From Beta vulgaris subsp. vulgaris (Eukaryota; Streptophyta; Magnoliopsida; Caryophyllales; Amaranthaceae), in NCBI RefSeq assembly GCF_026745355.1, contig NC_079207.1:16392150-16456149 (forward strand): a stretch of 64,000 bases of DNA, written 5' to 3'. Positions 23,516-38,626 of this stretch are shown in pieces. The translations under genes and the position numbers were made by a program. How positions within the stretch are numbered: position 1 is the first letter of the stretch; each line of letters opens with the position of its first letter. The notes under the pieces were generated by a model. It made no database searches. It saw nothing but the letters and a program-made list of their open reading frames with translations, and was not told the DNA's origin.

Positions 23516-24904
23516 AAGTTTTTCTTTTTATTAATACATATTTAGATATATTGACAATTAAAGTTGTGTGATGGTAAACTTGAAAGTCAATCATTATATG
23601 TACTAAAATTTAGAAAAAAATATATAAGGGAAAAATTCCATTGAAATATCATAGTCTAAATGTCTACTTTATACTACTATTAATTACATTATTCTAATAA
23701 TATTTTTCATATCCATATATTTAATTAGTAAACGCATGTGTTTAGGAAGGTAGCCAAGGAACATTTTCAGCCAAAAAGCATACAAGCATGAACAAGATTC
23801 CTGTGGACATAATTTTTGGTCAAAATGAAGAGTAGCAGGTTATCCATGATTCTTTATTTTTTTACCTGCTAACCACCTACCCCGATAAAACAAAGGTATT
23901 TTAACCTTTTAGAACGTCGTCTTTTCCATTGGCCTAAAACAAAAAATGCTTTTCCCACATGATTGTGAAGAAATTGTGGTATTATAGCAACTGTGGGCGT
24001 CATGATTACCCTTGATCTAAATTGTCAATGGAGCTTATGCAAAAGTCTACTTTTTTGACCCTTCGATGACTTCATTATTTGATAACTTGACCAATAATTA
24101 CCCAATTTTCGCATGTTAAAGCCCTCCACTTTTGGCTCATGATGATCACCATGAGAAAAAGAACAACTTGAACACAATTACACAAGGGGAAATTGTAATA
24201 ACATGGATGCAACCGAAATTATATAAAATGAGCTTCAAAGATATGATAATATTATAATTTGAGTATAGCCTTCTTTTTATTCTTAGATTGGATGGATTGA
24301 TTTCAGATATTATTCGATAAATATTATAATTAGAGGAAATTATAGACAGAGACATGTAATAATCGAAATGAAAAAAAATCATGAATCAAACTTAGCAATT
24401 AACGCATAAACAATACCATATATAATATAAAAAGATTTATCGGGTCATACTAAACCAAACAAACCATAAATCCAAACCAACCATGTTTATTGGGTTGTAG
24501 TCTTATCTTGTTGGTCATATTAGTCCTACTAGTACATAGCTAGGTTGGGAAGATATTTGTGAGGCTTAATCACACTAAAATGGTAGTGTTCGATACATCC
24601 AACATTCCATCCCTTCATCGCCAATGTCATACATAACTGGTTCCTCTTTGATTCGGCTCAAATAGCTCGTGTGTTCCAAGAAGCAAACCAAGTTTGAAAC
24701 AAATTTTCAAAAATCGATCATCGTAGATTAGGCTTTATGTAAGCTCGGAGTGTTTATATTTATACAAATCCTTAGCTTCTTAACTTATATAAATTTATTT
24801 ATAAATAAGTCAATCGCTAAAAGAAAAGTCATTAAAATTTCTCTTATATTTATTTCATAAACAGAAGGGCTCTTTATTATACATATATATGTACATATAT
24901 ATAC
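23516..24904. other. Intergenic AT-rich DNA
   Basis: No coding family, TIR pair or RNA gene recognised. Small frames at 24146-24382 are AT-composition artefacts. Confidence 0.5.
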
Positions 24905-25049
24905 GAGAATCAAGGTTGACCTAGTGGTTGTAAGACCCTCCTTCCACCCCTGTGAGGCTGTAACAAGGGTTCGATTCTCACCCCTTGTAAGAAAGATCCC
25001 AAATTTCCCCCATTCCTTGCAAGGAAATTCTTCTTACCTTAAAAAAATG

Positions 25050-25055
<6 letters not shown>
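24905..25055 (+). mobile_element. tRNA-derived SINE
   Basis: An A-box-like TGACCTAGTGG (24918-24928) and B box GGTTCGATTCTC (about 24968-24979) lie at tRNA-like spacing. A 3' tail TTAAAAAAATG runs into (CA)n. Both sides abut ACATATATATA, which may be the target duplication but is also microsatellite. The composition is GC-richer than the flanks. Confidence 0.65.

Positions 25056-25089
<34 letters not shown>
25052..25089. repeat. (CA)n-(TA)n microsatellite
   Basis: About 13 CA units followed by a short TA run at the SINE tail. Confidence 0.9.
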
Positions 25090-25472
<383 letters not shown>

Positions 25473-25809
25473 AAGTAATTTCTTTATTTGCCAATATTAG
25501 ACACCCCTTTTTTAATATTGCTTGTCTCTTTATTACAAATGGAATGTGCAAATTAGTGTTGACACTATCCGAATAGGTTTGCATGGACTAGTGCTCAAAT
25601 ACCAAATAATAATAGTATCATAATAGCTTAAAAAGTTTCAATAAAACCTTTACATTTTTCTCTCTTTTAAAAAATAGTTTCCCTACATTCAAATATTGTG
25701 GGCGTACTTATTTATGTAACTTTGTAACGAGTCAAGACGATACTTAAAATGACATACATGTAAAATCTATGAATGAATACTTAAACTGTCCAAACATTAT
25801 GAATACTTA

Positions 25810-26137
25810 GGCTATGTTTAGTTCACCTGAAATTTTCTGATCTGAACTTATCTGATCTGATCTGATCTGAACTGATCTGATTACATGATCTTATCTTTTA
25901 GATTTCTCTCAATATATAAGAAAAAATATAGTCATGTGGGGTCTTGTTTGATTCGTCTCAATGAGTACTTTATTAATATTCAATTATTATTATTTTTTAC
26001 TAATATGTAATGAAAGATATAATGATTTTTATATATAAGCATGATCTGAACTGATCTGATCTGATCTGAACTTATTTTTTCTGATCTGATCTGATTTGAT
26101 CTGAAATAAGCAAATATAAGGTGAACTGAACATAGCC
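25810..26137. mobile_element. Harbinger-like MITE with CTGATCTGAAC repeats, 328 bp
   Basis: The inverted ends GGCTATGTTTAGTTCACCT and AGGTGAACTGAACATAGCC are flanked by TTA on both sides (25807-25809, 26138-26140). Just inside each end is a run of TGATCTGA(A)C units. A 3-bp TTA duplication points to PIF/Harbinger. Confidence 0.8.
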
Positions 26138-26140
26138 TTA

Positions 26141-27292
26141 GTTTGTATGAACCTTGTTAACTACGTATCCATTCATATACAACAAAATGCTACAATGTAA
26201 TTATTACTCTAACCCAATCACCCTTTCTATGCTAGTTTATTTACTAACATTCCCAATTATTTAGTTCCATGCTATTTAGATCTACCTTTGTCATTGTATT
26301 ATCTCTTGTTCATGTAACTTTCTCTTACTTTTATGTCATACTAGATCTTAATGAAGTATACCTATCATAAGGACTAATTTTTTATGCAGAAAAGCTAGCT
26401 TAAAAGGAGTTCGTTTTGAATCTATTCAAATCCAAGCTAGCAGAAAGAACATTTGTTTTAAATCAAATTTGTTTGGGCACAATCTAAAGTAGCACTAGAC
26501 TTTAACTCAAGAAAATCAATAAATTATCTTTGATCTAAGATTTAAAACCTAGAACAACTCCAAAAAGATGTACTTGCAGTTGCATAATCCAATTCAATCC
26601 ACACCCTAAATAAGTAAATATATAGGAGTATATGTAATATGTATATGTATGACTTAACTTGGCCGGCAAATCAAATGCTAAACAGCCAAAGCAACCCACA
26701 TGGGCGTAGGCGCAACAATAAAGCAATGGCATATCGTATCAACTAGGCAACCACAGCCATCATCTCACCGCCCAGCAAGACAACAACCTCAGTGCATGTT
26801 ACGTTTACTACAAATCTTAAAAGTCCCCGACCTTAATTACTTCCACTTAGTAGTTAGTAGCCCACTCTTCAAATCATTCTCCAGAATTTACTAAAAGTTG
26901 TACTAATTCCCCAACTTCCCCCCACTACCGTAGGCCACTCCCCCAGACATCTTGGCCTCTAGCGGTCCCTCTCTCCAACAATACTCTCCACCTCAAAAGT
27001 CCCACCGTTTCTTTTGGTAAATGCCAACTTTCACATTAATATTATTTGGCGCAATAAAGCTAATCTGTATACTAGTACTACTATATTCAATTTACTCCTT
27101 ACATCAATTATAGACTACTCATTGGATCCCATCTATTTTTATGATGTCTTTTTCAGTCTAAACTCATTTAAACTAAATTTAGTAGATTTTATTGGATGGG
27201 AGCAGAATTGATTTGTGTACTTTTGTTTGGATTTAGTTAATTCTTAATAGAACTAATTGGCTCGTAAAATAATTTATTTTAAGGTTTCCTAA
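26141..27292. other. Intergenic DNA, nothing recognised
   Basis: Unique-looking AT-rich sequence. The frames at 26535-26732, 26700-26894 and 27014-27211 show no domain and no splice-joined continuation. Confidence 0.5.
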
Positions 27293-27413
27293 GCCTGTTC
27301 TTTTAGGCGAACTGAATTATGTCGACTTGAAGTGAGCTGAACTAAATTCAAACTCTGAACTAAAGTGGTGTGGTGTGAGTTGAGCTGGAAACCTGTGCCC
27401 AAAGAACAGGGCC
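27293..27413. mobile_element. Short CTGAA-type TIR element remnant
   Basis: The left side GCCTGTTCTTTTAGGC and right side GCCCAAAGAACAGGGCC are inverted. The interior contains GCGAACTGAATT and GAGCTGAACTAAATT. Flanks TAA/TTA do not match exactly. Same end style as 57917-58863. Confidence 0.5.
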
Positions 27414-27723
27414 TTAGTTATTTCTATTTTTGCATTCAAAGATTCAAGATTGAGTTAGGTTCACGCCATTAAGCTATGTGACTCTCTACGGTATTATAAA
27501 AAAAGAAATTATAGGCAGATGAAGATACTACAAATCAAAATTGTAACAGATTTTGAGATATACCAAACAAAATAATTGTACTAGTAGTATCTCTCCTATC
27601 CAGTGAATCAGATACACCCCAAGAAAAATTACAAAAATGTACGAAAAATGGCATTAATTTTAGTATGGAATTGATAACAATATACTCCTCTGATCTTTAT
27701 AGACATAACTTTTCCAAACCTAA

Positions 27724-30554
27724 TCACCGTTGATTGCTCTTATTATGTCTACCTTTCCTGGTTTCCACTACCGTTGATTCATGGGAATCACATACTTGTG
27801 TCTTAAACTTACATCCAAACTTACGTGTAATGCTGTTCCTCCAATTTTGTGACTCCCCCACTTTATCAATCTTCTGAATAACTTTCTTCATAGTGGAACA
27901 TTCTCTTTCTAATTCATGGACTCTTGTTCTCATGCTATCCATATCTAACCGCAACACCTGATTTTCCTTTACTGCCTCCCTCCACGTACTACTATTGCTC
28001 TTCTCCCTCCCCGCCACCACCGCACGGCTTTCACTCTCGTTTTCGTCGTCTTCGTCGTGGATCGAAGGATGAGCCGATTCGCTTGGCGCAATGTCTGCCG
28101 TTAGGAGAGTTCCAGCAATGGCGTGGCGAAGTTGGAGCTGCTCAAAGAAGAGTACTTGAACCACTGCTCGAAGGGGCAGACGCTCGTTTTGTGCGGCGTG
28201 TGTGCACGCCTCCAATGTTAGCTTCTGGCAGTCCATCACTCCGCTTATTTTTTCCCTATCTATCTCTGACAACCATGGATGTGCCTATCATTTCAACAGA
28301 TAAACAATTAATTAATTAACATCAATAATTAGAACAAAATTTAACACAGTTTGTTAATTTGTTATACACTACTTCCTCTATATATTTTACGTGGGACATG
28401 TTTCACAAAACTAGCGGTTCTAATAACTGTTAACGGTTGCAGTAGTTGTAGCTGTTAAGGATAGCTACTAACGGTTTACTTGTAGCGGTCAGTGATCAAC
28501 GATTAAATTAGTTGTTTAATGAGAAATGTTTAATAAAAGTAGCCGTTGAAATTGTAAAAGACAATAAATACTATTTATTCTAATATAAAATAAAATACAA
28601 CAATTTCATATGTTCGTTCAATAGTAAAATTCAAAATTTATTTTTTCAAAGTTACATAAAAAGGAGTCTACGACTTTTTAGCTGCTTAAAGAAATGAATA
28701 AATCTAAGAAAATATTCAACCCTCGAAAAATTTATATTACCATTTTTACTAAAATACTTGTAATAACATTCAACAAGCACTACTCATAAACTACTCCATC
28801 TGTTATCCGCTATTACAACTACTATCTTACCAAATACTCATAATTTTTTTGAGTAGCATTTTAATTTTGTCAAACCGCTAACCGCTACCTCAAACGCTAC
28901 TGTCAAACAAGACCGTTATCTATACAAATTTATTGAGACGAACCAAACAAGACCTATTTGACTCCAAATATTTTTTAATATACAATAAGTAGAATTTAGG
29001 ATATTCTCTTTAATGGTAAATAATGTGAAAATTAAAAAAAAAAACAAAAGATACAAAGGGAGTACCTTGAGATAGACATCAACTGCTCTATAAACGCCAT
29101 CGTCGTATAACCGAGCTCTTTCCGGAAGAGATAGAGCTAATTCGATAAACTTATCCGGTTTTAAATTAGCGTCGGAAGCGATTTCTGAAAGATAACCGTC
29201 TATTAATTTTCCGACTAGCATAATAGCCGGAGATCTGAGACTTTCTAGGGTTTGATCACAGCTTCCTTCAAATTCTCTCTCCTCATACATCGCCAAAAAA
29301 TGGCCTAAAATCCTCTCAACACAATCAACATCATACAAAGTTTCTGTCAAATAAGAATAACTCGGAATCAACAAATCATCTAGCGTAGCTTGCTCAAGTT
29401 GAGCTCCAATTTTTCTCTCGAGCGCAGATTTACAAGCATCCGAAGCATTTAGAATGTTTGCAGTGCGCAACAATCCGAATAAAAACCTTGTGACAGCTTG
29501 CGATCGAGAGCTCTTTTCCGGCGGAAGATTTGATATGATTGTCTCAAGGAGTTGCCTCTGTTCCGCTTCGGAAGCCATCATCGATGACGATGGCTTCCGA
29601 TTCGAACGACTTATCCCTGGAAAACACTGCTTAGCGTAATGAATCAAGCAGTTCTCAATAATATCTGGATTAATCTCTTTCTCTCTCATAGAAGAGATCA
29701 CTCGGTTGAAGAACTCTGAACTCAACTGAGCTAGTTCTTCAACCCATGCGTCTTTTACTTTCGACGATGGAGTATTCTTCTTTCTAGAATCTCCTGCAGG
29801 AGAAGAAGCTATAACGACGTCGTTTACTGGCCAACCAAACAACGTTGGATCATAAAGCGACGCTTTCGATGAAATAGCGTCGACACATCGTTCAACAATG
29901 CCGAGGTTTTCCGCTAATGGAGATAAATTCTCGCATGATTTTAGAGCTTTTACGGAATCCTTGATGTTTTTGAGGACAGAATTTGTAAGGAATCTTTCGG
30001 TTTTAGAAATGAGATTATCTTCGGAATATTCTTCCGTCATTTCTAGAACTTCGCCGGCGCATCGGAGTGGGGCCACTTTTGCGGCGGTGAGGTCCATTTT
30101 TACGCCGTAACAGAATTTAGCGGCGAGTTCAAATGTTTCTGAGCCGCCTGGGAAGTGTGAGAGAGACACGTGGCACTGATCTTCTTCCTCAAGTAGTTCT
30201 TCGTCGTCGTTTGAAGAGTCAACGTCGTCGTTTTTTGTATCTTGTCTTTGTTTTGGAATTTTTTTGGTTTCTTGCTCTTTTATGAGGTCGTGAAGTTTCT
30301 TGCTCTTTGACATTAATGGAAACTAAAAACCAAACAAAAACACACCACATATTTTATCAAAAAAAATAAAAATAATAATCAACAAAATTAACAACAACAA
30401 AAACAAAAACAAAAAAAATGGACGAAATTAATACCTTGTGAAGATGGAAGGTCATCTCATCAACTTCTACAACGACGTCGCTTGGTAAACCAGTGGTACA
30501 AAACCATGCTTGACCTTTGGAGGGTGTAGACATACCAGACTTCTCAGCTGCCAT
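27724..30554 (-). CDS. NPH3/RPT2-like BTB protein (CUL3 adaptor family), 3 exons
   Basis: Minus-strand exons: 30554-30435, 30322-29066, 28284-27724, all phase 0 with GT-AG borders, giving 645 residues. The BTB/POZ domain spans about 25-150 (AWFCTTGLPSDVVVEVDEM; TFHLHK joined to FPLMSKSKKLHDLI; FPGGSETFELAAKFCYG). It is interrupted by a charged insert near residues 58-92 rich in D/E (DDVDSSNDDEELLEEEDQ). The NPH3 domain runs about 231-517 (DAWVEELAQLSSEFFNRVI; LYDDGVYRAVDVYLK joined to AHPWLSEIDREK; QKLTLEACTHAAQNERLPLR; QVLFFEQLQLRH). A predicted coiled coil lies near 560-600. Family members bridge phototropin or auxin-transport signalling to CUL3 ubiquitin ligases at the plasma membrane. The exact subgroup is not assigned. 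Intron 2 (28285-29065) contains repeat DNA. Confidence 0.94.
28390..28915. repeat. Inverted-repeat (MITE-like) DNA in intron 2 of the NPH3-like gene
   Basis: The left part has repeated AGCGGTT / TAACGGTT motifs (28410-28500). The right part has their inverses AACCGCTAACCGCTACC (28870-28890) and a TGTCAAACAAGACC end. The ends are inverted but imperfect and no target duplication is clear. The arrangement is hAT-MITE-like. Confidence 0.45.
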
Positions 30555-30882
30555 TTTTTTATTTTTTTCTGAGAAAACTTAAAAGAGAAATGATAGTCAA
30601 TAGTTTTACGGATCTATGGAAAAGCATGAGCAGATGGAGATGGAGGAGTGAGAGTGGAAAATGAAAAAGTGGAGAAAGGAAGAAGAGGAAGGAAATAAAA
30701 GAAAGAAGGAAAAAAAGAGGTTTTGGAATCCAATAAAAGAGACAAGGATTTTGGTTTGGTAACTATTCTATTTTTAAGTTCAATTTTGATATTAAAGATT
30801 AGGGGGTCCAACTACAGTCTACTTCCCTTTTGTATTTTAATTTGAATATTTCACTGTTTTGGATTTTTTGGAATTTTTTTTA
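30555..30882 (-). promoter_or_regulatory. Presumed leader and proximal promoter of the NPH3-like gene
   Basis: Read on the minus strand, the sequence upstream of the ATG is pyrimidine-rich (TTTCTTCCTTCTTTC-type, 30660-30720), a common plant 5' leader composition. I cannot point to a definite TATA box. Confidence 0.35.
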
Positions 30883-31648
30883 GGATAATTTGTCAAAAGG
30901 GACCTTAGAATTTTTTGTTTTTGTGAGAAGGGACCTTAAAAAAAAAAGTTGGCATTTAAAGGCCAAACAGCAAAAAATATTGTGACGAAGGACCTTACCA
31001 CCGGTTTCCGACGTTGACCAATCTTTTCAGGCATTGACTTGCCTCAATTTCTAAATGGCACTCCTATTTTAATTTTTTCCTCTTTTTTTGCCCTACTTTG
31101 ACAAAAAATTTCCCTCCTAATTTCCCTTACTTATATCTGCTTCTTTGTACCCCAAATACCATTGCTCTGCTTTTCCCACTTCTTGCTCTGCTACGCTGCT
31201 TCTTGCTCTGCTTTTTCTCATTTTCGAACAGTTTTGTGTTAGTGCAATGAAGAGATTAAAGATGAAAACTTTAATAAAGGATAGTACAGTGAATTTACCA
31301 GTTGCAATTAATAAGTTGGATGGCTTTCAATATTCAGCAGCACACCATCATTAATGGTGGTTTTCAAATTTTGGAGAGAGAAAGAGAGAGGGAGAAATAA
31401 AGGAGTTCAAGTGACAGGGAGTTAGGTCTATTTTTGGTATTTAGATGGAGTGCAGTTATAAAGTTAGGGAGTGTCATTTAGAAATTGAGGCAAGTCAATG
31501 CCTGAAAAGATTGGTCAACGTCGGAAATCGATGGTAAGGTCCTTCGTCACAATATTTTTTGTTGTTTGGCCTTTAAATGCCAACTTTTTTTTTAAGGTCC
31601 CTTCTCGCAAAAACAAGAAATTCTAAGGTCCCTTTTGACAAATTATCC
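30883..31648. mobile_element. Mutator-like non-autonomous element with long TIRs, 766 bp
   Basis: TIRs of about 190 bp begin GGATAATTTGTCAAAAGGGA and end in the inverse TCCCTTTTGACAAATTATCC. They continue through GTTGGCATTTAAAGGCC and GGCATTGACTTGCC on both arms. A 9-bp direct repeat TTTTTTTTA flanks it (30874-30882, 31649-31657), fitting Mutator. The low complexity of that repeat weakens the duplication call. The central 380 bp has one small frame (31145-31354) with no known domain. Confidence 0.75.
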
Positions 31649-31657
31649 TTTTTTTTA

Positions 31658-32090
31658 TATATAGGATGAAATATCCCACTGTCTTCAATCAAGATGTTTA
31701 GAATCTTCCCGTAATCCATCCAAAAAATTTAAAAGGAAATAATAGACTATTATGTAAAATTGTAAATAATGGAATAGTTGAAAGAGAAAAACAAAACACA
31801 ACAGTAGAATATATTGTTATGATATTATGATGGACTGATCAATATCATGCAGATCTGGTAAAAGTTTGAAGATGTGGTGAAGAGGTTTTATTAACAGATG
31901 TTCAACTAGAAAGGTGAATGGTTTACTGTGAATCTGGGTTTCCAGATTTTTAAAGTAGTGCTTTGAGGGTAAGTACTATAGTTTGATTTTTGGGATTTAG
32001 CTACTGTTACTCACAACAACCATGTTTGGATTCTCTAGCATTGTAAAATAACTTTGCAGGGTACAACTTTATTTTGTAGAGTTTTACTAA
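31658..32090. other. Short intergenic stretch, nothing recognised
   Basis: AT-rich, no frame of interest. Confidence 0.5.
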
Positions 32091-34503
32091 GGGGTCGTTT
32101 GGTTCAAATTAGGAAATGGAAACGGAGTGGAATGTAGATAAGGGGTGAAATGACAATAGAATATGTTATTTTTAACATTTGTTTGTTTTAACTCAGGAAT
32201 GAAATCATTTTTCTACTACTCCCTTTCTCATTGTTTGGTTCACATTTCTAATGGATTCATATTTTTTACGGTTTTTTCACCATATACCCCTGACAAATTT
32301 TTTTTTTGCACCGTATACCCTTTCAACTTTCCAAATTCATCATATACCCCTCACTTTTCAAAAAATACATTAACTTACCCTTTTGACTAACGGTGTTAGA
32401 CTTCCGTTAGTCATTAGGCCCTAATCTACTCTTAATCCTAATTAACTACCCTAAACCTAACTAACCAAAAAACCTAACCCACCCCACTAGCCCACAGCCC
32501 ACAGCCCACCACCCCTCCCCAACCCACAGCCCACCACCCCCCTCACCCTAACCAGCACCACCAACTGACCCACTACCACCTGACCCCGGCAACCCCACCA
32601 CCCCTGACCGGATTTTTCGCCACCCCCTTCCTTTTCCCCGGCAACCCCACCACCCCTAACCGGATTTTTCGCAACCCCCTTCCTTTTCCCGGCAACCCCA
32701 CCACCCCTGACCGGATTTTTCGCAACCCCCTTCCTTTTCCCCGGTAACCCACCCCTCCCCTTTCCCCAGCAACCCCACACCCCTCTCCGCTCCCGCGCAA
32801 CCACCACACCACGCCCTGAACCCTCCCCCACACCAACGAGAAAACAGATATTATCCCCCTCCCACACCCCTGTCCCCCTTCGAAAAACGGAGCGGCAAAG
32901 ACTTCAAAAAACAAAGCGGCAGAGCAGCGAAGAATTCGAAAAACAGAGCGGCGATGACTGGCGAGAGGAGAAGTGGCGCAGGTGAGCCGAGGAAATGCCG
33001 GCGAGAGAGAGGAGCAACGAGAGGGAGCGAAAGAAAAAGGGCGAGAGGAGCAAAAGGCTCCGGTGAAGTGCGAAGGAGGGTGAGAAAGAAAAATGGGGAG
33101 AGTTGAAGAGGCGGGGGTGGGCTTCGGCGGTGGTGGGGCAAAGGGTGGGGCGAGGGTGGGCTTCGGGGGTGGTGTATTTGGGGAGGCGGTCGGATTCTAG
33201 GGTGGTGAGGTAAAGGGTGGGGAGGGGGTGGTGGGGGTAAAGGGTGGGGGAGTGGGTGGGGGTTGCTGCCTGCTAGGGTAAGGGGTGGGGGGAGTGGGGG
33301 CTGGGTAAGGGGTGGTTAGGGTTAGGGACTTAGGGTATTAGATTATGGTTAGGGTTTGGTTTAGGTTTAGGGTAGCTAATTAGGGTAAAGGGAGGTTAGA
33401 GGTTAAATGACTAACGGCGTTACTTCCGTTAGTCAAAAGGTAAGTTAATGTATTTTTTGAAAAGTGAGGGGTATATGATGAATTTGGAAAGTTGAAAGGG
33501 TATACGGTGCAAAAAAAAATTTGTCAGGGGTATATGGTGAAAAAACCCTATTTTTTAATATTATCATAATACCCAAAAAATTATAACTTTTTAAAACACG
33601 ATAATTTTCTACCCACATCAAAATAATTCAATCCCTTTTCATGAGTCAAACAAAATCGATATACCCAAAATCAATTATACCATTTACATCCACAAATCAG
33701 AATTCAGAAAAAAGCAAAAAAAAAGAAAAAAACAGACAAAAAATTACAATATGAAAATAAAGAATTATAGAATCAAGACTTACAAAATATCAATAAAAAG
33801 ACAACCAAAATCAATCAACCGTCCAAAAATCACAAATGAATACCAAGATTCACCAATCTATTTCTCCAAAATGACAAAATGAAAACCAAAATCAAGACAA
33901 AAAGAGTAACCAAGCAGTTCTTCAGGTTCGATTATATCATAGTTATTTTCGAATTTGAACACGATAAGCTTGGTTTTTACTTTCTTTTTCAAGCATGTAA
34001 CATTAAACTTGAATTTTCGACAATATCTTCGATTATAACGCCGATTCGAACATCCGCCATTGTTGATTTGAGTGAAAGTGTTGAAATTTTAACAGAGAAA
34101 TTCGTCAAATTTTTGTAAATTGGGAAACCCTATTTTTTTTGGATTTGTTTTGAAGACATGGAGGAGAGAGAGGGGTACGAACAGAGGAGAGAGAAAGAGG
34201 TGCGAACAGAGGAGAGAAAGAGAGGAGAGAGAGGTGCGAGGAGAGAGAGGGGGGTGCGAACAGAAGAGAGAGAGAGAGAGAGAGGAGAGAGAAAGGTGTG
34301 GACATAGGAGAGATAGTGAGGTGAAGTGTTTGAGGAAGGTAACAGATTGTTTCCTCTGGTGAGAGGAGGGTTTCAAATTAATGGATTCAGAATTGGGCTA
34401 GTAAGAGAGTGAAATAAGTTAGCAACCCAACCAAACATATTAAAAGGGAGTCCATTACCTTAATCCGTTTCCAATCCCAAAAAACCTCCAACCAAACAGG
34501 CCC
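32091..34503. mobile_element. PIF/Harbinger-like element, about 2.4 kb including a nested Mutator-like element
   Basis: The left end GGGGTCGTTTGGTT and right end AACCAAACAGGCCC are inverted, with TAA on both sides (32088-32090, 34504-34506). Inner matches include GGAAATGGAAACGG on the left and CCGTTTCCAATCC on the right. Removing the nested 1280-bp element at 32269-33548 leaves about 1.1 kb without a transposase. A (GA)n-rich hairpin-free stretch lies at 34160-34320. Confidence 0.65.
32269..33548. mobile_element. Mutator-like non-autonomous element, 1280 bp, nested
   Basis: The ends CGGTTTTTTCACCATATACC and GGTATATGGTGAAAAAACCC begin long TIRs (over 150 bp), with GACTAACGG / CCGTTAGTC motifs inside. 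A 9-bp direct repeat TATTTTTTA flanks it exactly (32260-32268, 33549-33557). The core is strikingly GC-rich and strand-asymmetric: C-rich with tandem ACCCCACCACCCCTGACCGG-type units (about 32590-32750), then G-rich GGGGTGG runs (33105-33310). The Gly/Pro-rich frames inside are composition artefacts. Confidence 0.8.
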
Positions 34504-34595
34504 TAAAACTCTATAGGATTCGGATTCCACAGCAACCCTCTTCAGGCCTTCATATTTCCAACTAAAAGATTAGACCAGTTCTTTCCTTTCATCTT

Positions 34596-35785
34596 ATACT
34601 TCCTCCGTTTCTAGATAAGTGCAACATTTTCCATTTTAAGAAATGTCATAATAAGTGCAACATAGTTCAAAATGATTTTTTTTTTCTTTTTATTTACAAA
34701 AAATGTCATTATATAATTCCCCAATAACTTAATTAACTTACCATCTACCAACCTAAACAAAACTAATTAATCAACCCACCCAAACCCCCACTCATCTCAG
34801 CCACCTCCCTCAACCCACCCACCCTTCTTTCTCTCCTCAACTCGACCCACCAATCTCTCTCCTCAATCCAACTCAACCTACCCAACAAACCACCAAACAC
34901 CAACACTACCAAGTACCAACACAACACCGCGACCAGCCCGACACTAGTACCGGCTCGACACCAATATCAATCGTCCTTCATCGGGGATACAACCTTGCCC
35001 TTTCACCCATATTATTGTCCTTGCAATCTCCCCATGCGCCGGTCTATTCTCTGCCTACATCCTCGACTCCCTCCACTTACCCCGGCGACCTCTACCACGC
35101 AGCTCTCCCTCCTCTCCTCCCAGACCCCCTTCTTTTTCTCTGCTTCCTTCACGTTCTCCGGATCTCCTTCTTCTTCATGACTCTTCCTCATGCTCTCCCG
35201 AACTAAGGTGTTGTTCTATTGGAGCTGGTGGAAGGTGTTGGTTTCATGGGTGGGGGAGGAAAAATGGTGTGTTTTCGATCAAATTAACCCTAAACAATCT
35301 AGATCTACAAGTTTTTGGTGGTTTGGGCGTGATTTCGAAGGAGAGAATGTTGGTTTTGGGGGGGGGGGGGATGGGGTGTGTTCCAGTGGGCATGTTTTGG
35401 GTCAAGCAAGGCGATTTTCCGATGGGTAGTGGTGGGGGAGGGGGTATGATATTTTCCGCTGGTAGTGGCGGTGGTTGGTGGTGGTGGCAGTGTGATAAAT
35501 AAATGTTTTCAAATTTACAAGGAACCGAAAAAAATAAAAGTAAAAATTAAACATCATAGTTCGAAATTTTCGAACTCAATAAAAAAAATTTCGGACTCCT
35601 TAAAAACTATTTCGAAACGAAATATTGAAAATCTTGAAAAAGAACTTTTGAAAGTTAATTTGAACACAACGAATAAGTAGTAGCTCAATTTTAAGAAATT
35701 CATTTGAAGTAACTAGCTAGTTTAACGCCTAAAATTTAAAGTTGGCACTAAAGGCCAATAAAAACCTAAAACTTCGATACCACTT
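34596..35785. other. Mixed intergenic DNA with a lone Stowaway-like end
   Basis: 'ACTTCCTCCGTTTCTAGATA' followed by AGTGCAACATTTT at 34599 looks like a single Stowaway end without a visible partner. 34740-35490 is C-rich then G-rich non-coding DNA containing a G run at 35360-35370. No gene is supported. Confidence 0.45.
35765..35785 (-). other. Primer-binding-site-like sequence next to LTR
   Basis: On the minus strand, just after the LTR end ...GGGGTATTACA, the sequence is AAGTGGTATCGAAGTTTTAG. TGGTATCGAAG is one or two changes from the TGGTATCAGAG that pairs with plant initiator-Met tRNA. This orients the element on the minus strand. Confidence 0.55.
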
Positions 35786-38244
<2,459 letters not shown>

Positions 38245-38283
38245 TAGGAAGTATACTATATATTATTTTAGAGAATACATTAA

Positions 38284-38623
38284 CGGTCCATTTGGTAGTC
38301 GTTAATAAATTGTGATAATGGGGATGAATTAAAGTGTAATTTTACTAGGGAAGCACCGTTAAAATCTCCATGGTGAGACATTTTTTCTCCATAGGCAAGC
38401 AATCTCACCTCTAAACGTATGTTTTTGTCTCCAAGGGAAGTAATTTTCATTACCGCTCATTAACACCTACAGGTATTGGATGGGAATGAAAATTTAAGAA
38501 GGAAAATGGACACTTTAGGATAAATTAGCATTAACCATGGGAATGGACAATGGTATTCTTCACAAATTGACACACATATTCATTCTCGTTACCACTATTT
38601 ATAACCAAATATCAAACGGGTCG
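38284..38623. mobile_element. Harbinger-like MITE, 340 bp
   Basis: The left side CGGTCCATTTGGTAGTCG and right side CCAAATATCAAACGGGTCG are inverted with mismatches. TAA flanks both (38281-38283, 38624-38626). No ORF. Confidence 0.6.
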
Positions 38624-38626
38624 TAA

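Noticed and set aside
28916..29065. C-terminal extension of the NPH3-like exon past 29066
   Set aside because: A GT donor at 29065 and the matching AG at 28286 restore the conserved VDVYLK-AHPWL junction; the extension is intron.
32487..33141. Gly-, Val- and Pro-rich frames
   Set aside because: Artefacts of the GC-rich asymmetric centre of a Mutator-like element.
34089..34376. Ser/Leu-rich frames
   Set aside because: Translation of GA-rich low-complexity DNA within a TIR element.
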